Shown here piece after piece: positions 8,698 through 16,785 of a DNA stretch of 64,000 nucleotides. Numbering within the stretch: position 1 is the first letter of the stretch; every line of letters begins with the position of its first letter. The position numbers were made by a program, and so were the translations under genes. Location: positions 124,001 through 188,000 of the forward strand of contig DIXP01000092.1 of the NCBI GenBank assembly GCA_002436065.1. The letters run 5' to 3'. The DNA comes from Chloroflexi bacterium UBA6077 (GTDB taxonomy: Bacteria; Chloroflexota; UBA6077). The notes below the pieces were generated by a model. It made no database searches. It was given only the letters and a program-made list of their open reading frames with translations, and was not told where the DNA came from.

Positions 8698-8716
8698 CTA
8701 TTACCTGAGGGCCTCC
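8617..8716. repeat. 100-bp direct repeat, left copy (end of permease gene)
   Basis: Covers the last 81 bases of the permease gene, its stop and the next 19 bases. The copy at 14962-15061 is identical except for two bases. The final 16 bases (TTACCTGAGGGCCTCC) equal the complement of the 3' end of the znuA-like gene, which ends at 15046, so the repeat spans the ancestral permease/binding-protein junction. The two copies bracket the 6245-base catabolic cassette 8717-14961. Confidence 0.9.
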
Positions 8717-8751
8717 TCTTCCTTCACCGCCATCGCTCTACGGACAGCAGG

Positions 8752-9522
8752 CTACCTTCCGATGACGTACCTGTAAGGGTCGACCTCCTCCCGAAGGATC
8801 CTGAGTTCCTCCTTGGTGGGGGCAGCAGTTACGCCCACAGGCTCGGCCCACTCCAACTCGAAGCCTGTCCTCTCCTGGACCGTCTCTCTCTCCACCCCTT
8901 CGTGCAGGCTGAGAAGCTGCATCCGGCAGCTGTCCTCGGCATAGCCAATCACGGCGAGGTCCGTGATCACCCTGTAGGGACCAGTACCAGGAGGAAGACC
9001 TGCCTCCTCCCTCGCTCCCTTGCCCGAGAGGTAACCAGGGGTGGTGAGAAAGTCCAGCTTTGCCACGAAGCGTCGGTTATCCTGAGGAGTCATCACGATG
9101 GTTCTCCAGCAGAGACTCGCGAGGTCGTTGGCCCCACCCGAGCCGGGGAAGCGCACCTTCGGACGAGAGTAGTCCTTGCCGATCATGGTGGAGTTGATGT
9201 TGCCGTAGGCGTCTATCTGGCCTGCACCCAGGAAGGTGTAGTCCACCAGCCCTCGCTGACACATCTCCATGATCTCATTCATGCTGGAGGCCATGATCCC
9301 CTTGTAGAACGTTCGGGAGTCCCCAACCGAGATTGGCATGGTCGGCAGTAGAGGGCCGACGCCCCCGGCCTCGAAGACGACGATGAGGTTGGGGGCATGC
9401 ATCTTCTGGGCGAGCATCGCCGCGGCGCAGGGAGCACCAGTGCCCACCACCACCGTCTTACCGTCCTCCAGCTCCCTGGCTGCAACACAGATCATCAGCT
9501 CCATCGGGTTGTAAGCGGCCAT
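8752..9522 (-). CDS. CoA-transferase family I, beta subunit (glutaconate CoA-transferase-like)
   Basis: A 256-residue subunit B of a two-subunit class I CoA-transferase. The segment VVFEAGGVGP holds the glutamate that forms the CoA thioester intermediate in this family, followed by the family features GLVDYTFLGAGQIDAYGNINST and FPGSGGANDLAS. It transfers CoA between an acyl-CoA and a carboxylic acid, acting with the alpha subunit encoded directly upstream; the two genes abut. It is the last gene of a six-gene minus-strand operon. The exact acids are unknown; the best resemblance is to the GctB/CatJ group. Confidence 0.85.
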   Translation of the reverse strand: MAAYNPMELMICVAARELEDGKTVVVGTGAPCAAAMLAQKMHAPNLIVVFEAGGVGPLLPTMPISVGDSRTFYKGIMASSMNEIMEMCQRGLVDYTFLGAGQIDAYGNINSTMIGKDYSRPKVRFPGSGGANDLASLCWRTIVMTPQDNRRFVAKLDFLTTPGYLSGKGAREEAGLPPGTGPYRVITDLAVIGYAEDSCRMQLLSLHEGVERETVQERTGFELEWAEPVGVTAAPTKEELRILREEVDPYRYVIGR

Positions 9523-10521
9523 CTACTCTGCCCCCTTTCCGCTTTCCAGCAGCTCCTCGGCCCTTAGCTGGAGCATCCTCGTCTCTCCCCCATTCAGGGC
9601 AAGGTAGGCATCGAAGTCAGGAACTCCGTAGATCTGGCTCTCGACAAACGAAGAGTACTGGTCGGGATCAGACTCGGCCTGCAGCCACTCCTTCAGGTGG
9701 ACTTCATCGGAGAAGTATTCTCCTGCCACGTTGCCAGGATATCCGCCGTAGCGCTGGACCACCACCGCGTCCACACAGTAGTAGGGTATGGCGGTGAGGT
9801 GAGGTTTCCCTCTAATTTCCTCAGTGGCTATCAGCTGCTCGGTGCTGACGACCACCCGCTTTGCTGCCCTGGCGAGATCGATGTCGGCCACCGTGATACC
9901 ATCGATCTGGCAGTTGCCGAACTCGTCAGCGCGCTGGACGTGGATCAGTGCCACGTCCGGAAAGAGGGCAGGAACCGCGGCCAGCCTGGTGCCGGTGAAC
10001 GGGCAGATGATCTCCCGAGCAGCGCTGTAGTGGAAAGTATCGGTGCCGAGCATGGTGCGGGTGGGGAGGAAGGGGATGCCCATGGCCGCCGCCTTGTAGC
10101 GCCAGGCCAGGGCGGCATTGCTCCACTCGACCGCCTTGATCCGCCCGCTCTCAAAGGCTCGCCGGGCGCTTAGAGACAAACCTCTTGCCTCCAACCCGAC
10201 GACGTAGGCGCAGTCGCACCGATCGATGCAGTCTCCGGCTACCAGGATCTGCATGTCGTGGGTGGCGGTGTGGCCAGAGAAGCCGAGGCTATGCTTGCGC
10301 TGCCGGACTACCTCGTGCAGCAGCGCGGTGGGGATGCGGTCCGCACCGAAACCTCCAACCCCCAGGTAGTCCCCGTCCTTCACGAACTGAGAGACGGCCT
10401 CTCGGGCGGTCATCAGCTTTGAGGCCAGCTTGCGGGGCTTCTGCCGGAAGAACTCCCGCATCGCGTCAACTTCGGGCGAACAGAACAGTGCTCCCGTGCC
10501 AGCTATGTCAGTCATGTCCAC
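9523..10521 (-). CDS. CoA-transferase family I, alpha subunit (glutaconate CoA-transferase-like)
   Basis: A 332-residue alpha subunit. After a variable 40-residue N-terminus come REAVSQFVKDGDYLGVGGFGADRIP (glycine-rich CoA-transferase opening), FSGHTATHDMQILVAGDCIDRCD and FPDVALIHVQRADEFGNCQIDG, all typical of GctA-like subunits. It partners the beta subunit encoded immediately downstream, with no bases between stop and start. A CoA-transferase next to a beta-keto-acid cleavage enzyme suggests activation of a carboxylic acid or recycling of CoA from an acetoacetyl or acyl-CoA product. Confidence 0.85.
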   Translation of the reverse strand: MDMTDIAGTGALFCSPEVDAMREFFRQKPRKLASKLMTAREAVSQFVKDGDYLGVGGFGADRIPTALLHEVVRQRKHSLGFSGHTATHDMQILVAGDCIDRCDCAYVVGLEARGLSLSARRAFESGRIKAVEWSNAALAWRYKAAAMGIPFLPTRTMLGTDTFHYSAAREIICPFTGTRLAAVPALFPDVALIHVQRADEFGNCQIDGITVADIDLARAAKRVVVSTEQLIATEEIRGKPHLTAIPYYCVDAVVVQRYGGYPGNVAGEYFSDEVHLKEWLQAESDPDQYSSFVESQIYGVPDFDAYLALNGGETRMLQLRAEELLESGKGAE

Positions 10522-10538
10522 CTCATCATCAGCGCTTC

Positions 10539-11399
10539 CTAGCCCGCCAGCGACTTGAGGCCAAGGATCTGCCTTGCCTCTGCTGGGGTTGCAGGCTCTT
10601 TCCCCAACTCCCTGGCGATGCGCGTCGCCCGGGCCGCCAACTGGGCATTGCTTGTGGCCAACTCCCCTCTCCGGTAGTAGATGTTGTCCTCCAGCCCTAC
10701 TCTCACACAGCTTCCCATCACCATCGCGATCGTGGTCAGGGGCAACTGAGCCGCCGCCACCGCCGAGACGTTCACAATGGCATCATCCGGGACAAACTCC
10801 AGCATGGAGTTCAGATGCTTAGGGGTAGCATCCACTGCCCCCTGGAAGCGCATCCCGAGAACCAGGTTTACGTAGTACGGCTTCTCCACCAACCCCTTGG
10901 CGATCACGTTCTCCACATCCCTGAACATCGAGTGGGCATACACCTCCATCTCCGGCTTGATGCCCATCTCCTTCATCCGACTCGCCCAGGACTCTATGTC
11001 CCAGGGGGTATTGGAGAAAAGGGTCCCCTTGGCGGGCCCGCTCGTCCGTACCAGTGTTCCCATGTTCAGGGAGGCCATCTCCGGGTGCGCATCCAGGCAG
11101 GCCAGCCGCTGCTCTAGCGTGAGGTTGGCGCCTCCTCCCGTGCTGTCCTGGATGATAATGTCGCACTTCTCGCGGATCAGTCTGTGGATCTCCGCAAACA
11201 CTTCTGGATTCCCTGTTGGACTGCCACTCGGATCCTTGGCGTGGATGTGGACTATGGCCGCTCCCTCGTTATAGCAGTCGTAGGCGGCCTGTGCGATCTC
11301 TTCAGGGCTCTCGGGGCTTGCAGGGGTAAGGGCCTTGTTCACCTGCCCCCCCGTTACACACACTGTGAGTACCATTTTGTCCGAAGGCAACTTGATCAT
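10539..11399 (-). CDS. Beta-keto acid cleavage enzyme (BKACE, DUF849 family)
   Basis: A 286-residue protein of the BKACE family, founded by 3-keto-5-aminohexanoate cleavage enzyme (Kce). The zinc-binding His-X-His is seen in AAIVHIHAKDP (His51/His53), followed by QDSTGG, MASLNMGT and the late glycine-rich VRVGLEDNIYYRRGE region. Family enzymes condense a beta-keto acid with acetyl-CoA to give acetoacetate and a new acyl-CoA. The ATG at 11399 has a GGGGAG ribosome site about 11 bases upstream; a start 39 bases further upstream lacks one. It sits between an SDR and the CoA-transferase genes, a setting consistent with alcohol-to-keto-acid oxidation and then cleavage. Substrate unknown. Confidence 0.88.
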   Translation of the reverse strand: MIKLPSDKMVLTVCVTGGQVNKALTPASPESPEEIAQAAYDCYNEGAAIVHIHAKDPSGSPTGNPEVFAEIHRLIREKCDIIIQDSTGGGANLTLEQRLACLDAHPEMASLNMGTLVRTSGPAKGTLFSNTPWDIESWASRMKEMGIKPEMEVYAHSMFRDVENVIAKGLVEKPYYVNLVLGMRFQGAVDATPKHLNSMLEFVPDDAIVNVSAVAAAQLPLTTIAMVMGSCVRVGLEDNIYYRRGELATSNAQLAARATRIARELGKEPATPAEARQILGLKSLAG

Positions 11400-11453
11400 G
11401 ATGTCTGGTTCTCCCCGCCAGCGATTATGGAAGTCCACAAAGGTGAAGGTGAG

Positions 11454-12290
11454 TCAGTTCATTTGCATCCCGCCGCAGACATTGATCGACTGTCCGGTCA
11501 CCATGCCGGCCATCTCGGAGCAGAGGAAGACCACCATGTTGGCCATATCCTCCGGAGTGCCAATCTTCCCCAGGGGAATCGAGCGTGCCAGCCGCTCCCT
11601 TGCCTCCTCGACGCTCACGCCCCACTGGTTGGCCTCCTTGGCGAAGCCGCCTCGCCGCTCAGTGTCGGTAGCGCCCGGGCACACGGCGTTGACCCTGATA
11701 CCGTGCGGGCCCAGTTCCAGTGCCATCGCCTGCGTCAGGGCAGTGATGCCGTACTTGGAGGCGCAGTAAGCGGCCCATTTTGCCAGGGTTCGATGTCCGG
11801 AGATGGATGAGATGTTGACGATGCTCCCCCCCTGACCCTGACGTATCATCTCCCTTGCCGCGTACTTGGAGCAGATCATCGCGCCTGTCAGGTTGACCCG
11901 CAGCACCTCATCCCAGACATCCTCATCCAGATCCACCACCGGCACACGGTCACGCGTGCCGGGTGCTCCCGCGTTGTTCACCAGGAAGTCCAACCGCCCA
12001 AGCTCCGCCAACGTTCGCCGGACTGTCTGCTGGACCTGATCCCGGTCCGTCACGTCCAACGGCAGTGCCAGGGCTCGCCGGCCTAGTGCCTGGACCTCTT
12101 CGGCTACGCTCTGGGCCCCACGCCAACCCATTGCCCGCTCAGCTTCCGGATAGCCCTCGATGGGACGCTCCCGGCCGGTTACCACCACATCGGCCCCGAC
12201 CCGGGCCAATGCGAGGGCACTGCTCCGCCCAATCCCCCGATAGCGGTTGGCCCCCGTGACGATAGCCACCTTGCCATGAAGGTCAATCAT
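11454..12290 (-). CDS. Short-chain dehydrogenase/reductase
   Basis: A 278-residue classical SDR. It shows the Rossmann nucleotide site TGANRYRGIGRSSAL (with an insertion compared with TGxxxGIG), the NNAG motif (FLVNNAGAPG), the active-site serine (NISSISG), the YxxxK pair (YCASK) and a C-terminal GGMQMN. It probably oxidises a hydroxyl group to a ketone, or the reverse, on the substrate path leading to the beta-keto acid cleavage enzyme encoded 54 bases downstream. A 19-base piece of its 3' end recurs upstream of the znuA-like gene (16135-16153). Confidence 0.88.
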   Translation of the reverse strand: MIDLHGKVAIVTGANRYRGIGRSSALALARVGADVVVTGRERPIEGYPEAERAMGWRGAQSVAEEVQALGRRALALPLDVTDRDQVQQTVRRTLAELGRLDFLVNNAGAPGTRDRVPVVDLDEDVWDEVLRVNLTGAMICSKYAAREMIRQGQGGSIVNISSISGHRTLAKWAAYCASKYGITALTQAMALELGPHGIRVNAVCPGATDTERRGGFAKEANQWGVSVEEARERLARSIPLGKIGTPEDMANMVVFLCSEMAGMVTGQSINVCGGMQMN

Positions 12291-12437
12291 CGCTCCAACA
12301 CCTCCAGCACCTTTGTGAGGAATGCTGAGTACTATGTACAGGATTCCCGGTCTTCCCTGCTACCCCCTAACAGAGGCACCGCTGCGATGCGAGGCTAGCC
12401 TCGCATCGCAGCGGCAGCGTATCCGCAATCTACTGGG

Positions 12438-13397
12438 CTACTTGATGGCGATGGGCCCGGTGGGGGAACCGACCCCTCCGGTGATCGGCAGGGAGGCCGA
12501 CACAAGCTGGAACTCGTACACGCCATCGGCGGCGCACGCCTCGGCCAGTGCGGCTAGCTCGAAGATCTCGCCAACCAGCAATCCCATGTTGGGCAGCACC
12601 ACGTGGTGCCAGGGCTGGCGAACCCACTTCAGTTCGTTGGGTCGCACCTCCACACCCCAGGTATCCGTGGCCACCCCTGCCACCTGGCGCTCTTGAATCC
12701 ACTCACAGGTCCATAGGGAGAGTCCGGCCGCGTCTCCCATGGCGTAGCTACCCCAGCTCTTCTGGTCGCGACAATAGGTGATGTGGCCGGTGCGGATCAG
12801 TACGATGTCACCTGTCTGGACCTCTACCTTGGCCAGGTGAGCAGCCTCTTCCAGGTCCTCCGAGGTGATGGGATACCCGATCTCCAGCCAGGGCACTCCC
12901 TTGGCTCGCGCCACATCCAGCAGCACGCCACGGCTGGCGATCCTGCCGTTGTAGTTCTCTACCCCGTTCTTCTCCGCGCCGAAGCTGGATACCAGACTGG
13001 AGTCGTAGCCGTTCCACATCTTGCCGTCCCAATGGATGTGGCCCAGACCATCCCAGTGGGTCGCCGCGTGGGTTGGCGTCATCAGCACGTCGTCGGCGGC
13101 CCCATAACCCTGAGGCATGCCGGTTGGGTCGACGCCGGCGACGGTATCTCGGCCGTCTCGCAGCATGAAGCACATCGGGTTGTGGCGGCGCATCGTGCCG
13201 CTCTGAGGACCATTGCCGTCCATCGGAATGGCCAGGGAGAAGATCTCGCCCTTTTGGACCAGGCGAGCCGATTGCCGGACTTTGTCCGGGGTGATGTAGT
13301 TTACGGTGCCTACCTGGTCATCGGGGCCCCACTTGCCCCAGTTCCGATATCGCTCGGCCATCTCCGCCAAGATCTTGAAGTCAGGGTCAAGGCTCAC
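12438..13397 (-). CDS. Cyclase family protein (PF04199; kynurenine-formamidase-like metal hydrolase)
   Basis: A 319-residue protein with the metal-binding signature THAATHWDGLGHIHWDGKMWNG, the HxxxHxD-type motif of the PF04199 cyclase family, and the later LIRTGH and GVEVRPNE segments. Members hydrolyse or close amide/lactone rings, for example N-formylkynurenine or isatin. The GTG at 13397 is chosen because a GGAGGG site precedes it by about six bases; an ATG 15 bases upstream is an alternative but would place that site inside the gene. It belongs to the minus-strand catabolic operon, between the Bug-type binding protein and the SDR. Confidence 0.8.
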   Translation of the reverse strand: MSLDPDFKILAEMAERYRNWGKWGPDDQVGTVNYITPDKVRQSARLVQKGEIFSLAIPMDGNGPQSGTMRRHNPMCFMLRDGRDTVAGVDPTGMPQGYGAADDVLMTPTHAATHWDGLGHIHWDGKMWNGYDSSLVSSFGAEKNGVENYNGRIASRGVLLDVARAKGVPWLEIGYPITSEDLEEAAHLAKVEVQTGDIVLIRTGHITYCRDQKSWGSYAMGDAAGLSLWTCEWIQERQVAGVATDTWGVEVRPNELKWVRQPWHHVVLPNMGLLVGEIFELAALAEACAADGVYEFQLVSASLPITGGVGSPTGPIAIK

Positions 13398-13445
13398 TGC
13401 TACCCTCCACATCGATAGGATTATGGGATCTAGGCGCTATCAGGA

Positions 13446-14585
13446 TCAGGACGTGCTCTTTTTCGCCTCTTCGAGAAGAGGTTTGACGAGGTTCTCCAAC
13501 TCTTCCCAGTGGTTGCCAAGCTGGGTTGAGTTCAAGTACTTGATGGGTAGACCGGCAGCGTCGGCTTTCTGGATGAACTCCGGATTCTCGAGGATCTTCT
13601 TGGTTGCGCTGTCCAGCACCTCCACCACATCCTTGGGGACGCCAGCCGGGGCAAAGAAGCCCCGCGAGATAACGATATTGACGCCTGGATATCCCTGGGC
13701 CGCAAAGGTCTCGACGTCGGGTATGGATTTCACCCGTTCGTTGCCGCCGACTCCCAGCATTCGCATGGTTCCGGCTTTGATGTGGTTGATGAGACCCCCA
13801 GCGCTCCCAACGCCGCCGTCCACATGTCCGCCAAGCACGGCGGAGGCGGTCTCAGCGACGGAGTTGAAGTGCACCGGCGCTATCGTGATGCCGGCGGACT
13901 TCTGGAACAAGAAGCCCTGCATGTTAGTAGGGGTCATATGCCCGTTGTCCCCGATCTTGATGTTGCCGGGGGCAGCCTTGGCGGCGTTCACCAGGTCCTT
14001 GGTGGTCTTGTAGGGCCCATCGGCCTTCACTACTATCCCTGGGGGTTCCGCCGAGACGAGAGCCACGGTCTGGAAGTCCTTTCGACTGAAGACCGCCTGA
14101 CGCTCCGGATCCAGATAGATGAGACTAGCGGTGATGAAGGAGCTTAGGCCCAACGTATAGCCGTCGGGCTTGGACTTGGCAATTTCGGTCGTGCCAACCT
14201 GAGAACCGGCGCCTGCCTTGTTGGATACCTGGATGGAGGTACCTAAGTCCTTCTCCATAAAGCTGGCGATCAGCCGCGCCCAGTTATCGTTAGTGTCGCC
14301 AGCTCCCCATGGGACTATGATGGTGATCGGTCTGCCCTTCTCTGGGAAGCTAGTCTTCTGGGTGGAAGCAGCCGTTGGTGCAACCGCTGGGGTTTGACCT
14401 GTTGCTGGTGCCGTGGTGGGTGCGGAGGGAATCGCAGTTGGGGCTGCCGGCGCCTTGGTGGGCTCGGCGGCCTTGGCGGGCTGGACCGTGGTTGGGGTGG
14501 GCGCCACAGCAGCCTGGCCGCAGCCTGCCATGATAGGGATCGCTATCATGGCCATAACCGCGAGACAAATGAAAGGACGCTTCAT
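13446..14585 (-). CDS. Bug-family (TctC-like) substrate-binding lipoprotein
   Basis: A 379-residue exported protein with a signal peptide and lipobox (IMAGC), a threonine/alanine/proline-rich linker to about residue 75, and a Bug/TctC body: FPEKGRPITIIVPWGAGDTND, AKSKPDGYTLGL, the VNAAKAAPGNIKIGDNGHMT region and FFAPAGVPKDVVEVL. Bug proteins bind carboxylates for tripartite tricarboxylate transporters, but no TctA/TctB genes are near, so it may borrow a membrane part or act in sensing. The ATG at 14585 has a strong AAGGAGG site. It is the first gene of the minus-strand catabolic operon and probably indicates a carboxylate substrate. Confidence 0.85.
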   Translation of the reverse strand: MKRPFICLAVMAMIAIPIMAGCGQAAVAPTPTTVQPAKAAEPTKAPAAPTAIPSAPTTAPATGQTPAVAPTAASTQKTSFPEKGRPITIIVPWGAGDTNDNWARLIASFMEKDLGTSIQVSNKAGAGSQVGTTEIAKSKPDGYTLGLSSFITASLIYLDPERQAVFSRKDFQTVALVSAEPPGIVVKADGPYKTTKDLVNAAKAAPGNIKIGDNGHMTPTNMQGFLFQKSAGITIAPVHFNSVAETASAVLGGHVDGGVGSAGGLINHIKAGTMRMLGVGGNERVKSIPDVETFAAQGYPGVNIVISRGFFAPAGVPKDVVEVLDSATKKILENPEFIQKADAAGLPIKYLNSTQLGNHWEELENLVKPLLEEAKKSTS

Positions 14586-14961
14586 CTCTCCTCCTTGTGC
14601 AGTCCCACCGTAAGGGGAGGTGAGACCACACCGATACACGCCTGTCGCCTACGCACTGGGGCACCTAAGCGGGTGGAGAAAACGAGGTCGCTCTCGAGGG
14701 GGACCTAGGTTACAGCATCTTAGCCACCTCCGACGGTAACGTTACCTGACCGGTGCCGGAACGCGCCGCTGTGGACACGAGACGCCAGGTACTAGCAGTC
14801 TGTCAAGGGGAATGGTCAAGGAACTCTGGACCACCCGACAGCCTACCAGTACAGAAGATTGCCTCATCGCCATGTATGAGCCAACGCAAGCGAATAAGGA
14901 CAACAACAATATAGGCCAGGCCATTCGTTGCGTCAAGATCTAAAACCTACCCCCGGCCCCA
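14586..14961. other. Gene-free upstream edge of the catabolic cassette
   Basis: About 375 bases with no convincing gene, between the first gene of the catabolic operon and the right-hand direct repeat. It must hold the operon promoter on the minus strand. I see no clear operator or integrase-type site. Around 14830-14940 the base composition is visibly more AT-rich than the flanks. Confidence 0.5.
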
Positions 14962-15061
14962 CAGCGCGGCATCCTGTGGGGCCTCAAACGCAGGTCGTCC
15001 GCTGGCGCCAACTCCGCTCCAGATCCGAACCGAGCTGCCTGGCTATTACCTGAGGGCCTCC
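14962..15061. repeat. 100-bp direct repeat, right copy (end of znuA-like gene)
   Basis: A 98/100 copy of 8617-8716. Its last 16 bases are the 3' end and stop codon of the znuA-like gene; the rest is a non-coding duplicate of the permease gene's 3' end. The arrangement indicates that the permease and binding-protein genes were once convergent neighbours with only three bases between their stops. Confidence 0.9.
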
Positions 15062-16035
15062 ACTATGGCCCGCGTGTTGTGCCGCATCATGTCGAGGTAG
15101 GTGGAGGACTCACCGCCGTGAGGGGTGAGGGAGTGGGTATCCAGCTGCGTCACTACCTTGATGCCGGTTTCCTGGGCTATCCGCTCGGCCAGCTGTGGGT
15201 TGGTGCCTGTCTCCAGGAAGATCGCCCTGGCCCCGGTCTTTTTGATATGCTCGATGAGCTGGGCCATCTGCTGGGCCGAGGGGGAGGCACCGGTGCCGAC
15301 GCTGGGGACCACCGTGCCGACTACCTTGAAGCCGTAGCGATCGGCGAAGTAGCCAAGGCTCTCGTGGTTGGTCACCAGCAGCCGCTGCTCCTGAGGTAGC
15401 ACCTTCACCTGCTCCGCGATCCAGCCGTCCAGCTCCCTCAGCCTGGCCGTGTATGACTGCGCGTTGGCCGCGTAGACAGAGGAGCCCTCCGGGTCGACCT
15501 TGATGAGGGCATCCCTGATGTTCTCCGCGTACTTCACGACGTTGGTGGGATCGAGCCAGAAGTGCGGGTCTCCCTCGTGGGCGTGCTCTTCCTGGGCGTG
15601 CTCCCCTTCCTCGTCTTCGTGGGGGTTGCGGCCGTCGAGCCCAGCTGATGCCTCCGCCACCAGCCGTATCCCGCCGGGGTTCTTCAGCATTGGCTCGAGG
15701 AATTCCTCCAATCCGGCGCCGTTGACTATCAGCAGGTCGCTGTTGGTCACCTTCGCCACGTCGATCGGAGTGGGCTCGAAGGCGTGGGGATCGGTGCCAA
15801 GGGGGATGAGGGATGCGACCTTCAGCCGATCACCCGCTACATTCTGGGCGATGTCCGCCAGGAAGCTCTCCACGGCCAGGACGTTCTTGGGGCCGTTGGT
15901 TGAGGACTCCGTAGTTGGGACCGACTGCGTGTCGGGGGTGGGGATGGATGTTTGGGTTGGGGCACCCGAGCACCCCCACAGGGCGATCGCGGCCAGGAGG
16001 GCCACGAGGCAGGACAGCATTCTGACTCTAGTCAT
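15046..16035 (-). CDS. znuA: Zinc/manganese-type ABC transporter substrate-binding lipoprotein
   Basis: A 329-residue cluster-9 metal-binding protein. The signal peptide ends at the lipobox LWGC (Cys22). Ligand segments are visible in order: TDPHAFEP (His84), the His/Asp/Glu-rich loop at about 139-158 with six histidines, GDPHFWLDP (His158), LVTNHESLGYF and a C-terminal THSLTPHGGES. The histidine loop favours zinc over manganese. It is the binding partner of the ATPase and permease encoded at 6980-8697, from which it is separated by the catabolic cassette. A TGATACATAGTATCA operator lies 65 bases upstream. Confidence 0.88.
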   Translation of the reverse strand: MTRVRMLSCLVALLAAIALWGCSGAPTQTSIPTPDTQSVPTTESSTNGPKNVLAVESFLADIAQNVAGDRLKVASLIPLGTDPHAFEPTPIDVAKVTNSDLLIVNGAGLEEFLEPMLKNPGGIRLVAEASAGLDGRNPHEDEEGEHAQEEHAHEGDPHFWLDPTNVVKYAENIRDALIKVDPEGSSVYAANAQSYTARLRELDGWIAEQVKVLPQEQRLLVTNHESLGYFADRYGFKVVGTVVPSVGTGASPSAQQMAQLIEHIKKTGARAIFLETGTNPQLAERIAQETGIKVVTQLDTHSLTPHGGESSTYLDMMRHNTRAIVEALR

Positions 16036-16099
16036 CGCGATTTCATCTCTCCTCAGCTTCTACTACGGCACACCCAACGGGGACCATCTGCCGGAAAGA

Positions 16100-16114
16100 T
16101 GATACATAGTATCA
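16100..16114. promoter_or_regulatory. Fur/Zur-family-like operator before znuA-like gene
   Basis: TGATACATAGTATCA has perfect 6-base arms around ATA and lies 65 bases upstream of the minus-strand znuA-like start, embedded in an AT-rich promoter region. It shares the TGAWAC-N3-GTMTCA pattern with the site at 6916-6930 before the ATPase-permease genes, consistent with one metal regulator serving both halves of the split transporter. Confidence 0.65.
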
Positions 16115-16134
16115 ATTATCGCTGTCAAGGCGAA

Positions 16135-16153
16135 AGTTCATTTGCATCCCGCC
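16135..16153. repeat. 19-bp copy of the SDR gene 3' end
   Basis: AGTTCATTTGCATCCCGCC here is identical to 11456-11474, which on the minus strand encodes the C-terminal GGMQMN of the short-chain dehydrogenase. It lies just upstream of the znuA-like promoter and may be a relic of a second cassette copy or of the rearrangement that split the transporter. Confidence 0.45.
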
Positions 16154-16320
16154 TTCTGTGCTACCCCTGGTCATGTGTCCAAAGGGAATCGAGTACTGCC
16201 AATGCCGGAGGTCCAGTTTGCTTGCTGGCCAGCTTGGCCAGATTGCGGCCAGTAGCCGTGGCGCTGCTTCTCTAGCGTAGTGTTGCATGGCAGTATAGCC
16301 AGGAGCGTGAACGAGGAGAA

Positions 16321-16680
16321 CTACGGGCTCACGAGGCGCTGGATGGCCAGCAAGAGACGGTCGATGTCGAAGGGCTTGGGGAACCAGGTGTGCACACCGA
16401 ATTCGCGAATGAGCTTCTGCGGGTCATCCTCAGCCGTTAGGCCAATGATGGGTATCTCGTCTGGCAGACTCTCACGGAGTCTATGGATGTTCAGAGTGCT
16501 CTCAGCAGTGGCGGTATCGAGGTCCAAGAGAGCAAGGGTGAGTGCTGCATGGCGGGGCAGCTTCTTGTAGTCCGATCCGGTTATCACGGAGTATCCGTGG
16601 AGATCCAGCAACAGGCGGAGGAGATCGACTATGAGGGGGTCATCACCCGCGACGAGAACGAGTTTGGTGGCATCCACCAT
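16321..16680 (-). CDS. Stand-alone response-regulator receiver domain protein
   Basis: A 119-residue single REC domain with no output domain. The acidic pair is in AGDDP (Asp13/14), the phospho-acceptor in LLDLD (Asp53 or 55), the conserved Thr in GLTAED and the Lys in FPKPFD. The ATG at 16680 has an AGGAGG site eight bases upstream; two longer in-frame starts lack one. No histidine kinase is adjacent, so its partner is unknown. It may act as a phosphorelay intermediate or by protein contact. The next gene upstream on the same strand encodes a small DNA-binding protein. Confidence 0.8.
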   Translation of the reverse strand: MVDATKLVLVAGDDPLIVDLLRLLLDLHGYSVITGSDYKKLPRHAALTLALLDLDTATAESTLNIHRLRESLPDEIPIIGLTAEDDPQKLIREFGVHTWFPKPFDIDRLLLAIQRLVSP

Positions 16681-16785
16681 CGACGCGGCCTCCTGTACCG
16701 GCGACGTCAGATCGGAGTGGGACATCCAGAGGGAAAGGTCCGATCGCACCGGTGACCGCATTATAGTTCCGCATGCGGAACAAGT

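Noticed and set aside
10185..11117. 310-codon plus-strand open frame over the CoA-transferase/BKACE genes
   Set aside because: Arg/Pro/Ser-rich translation typical of a GC-rich shadow frame, crossing two well-supported minus-strand genes.
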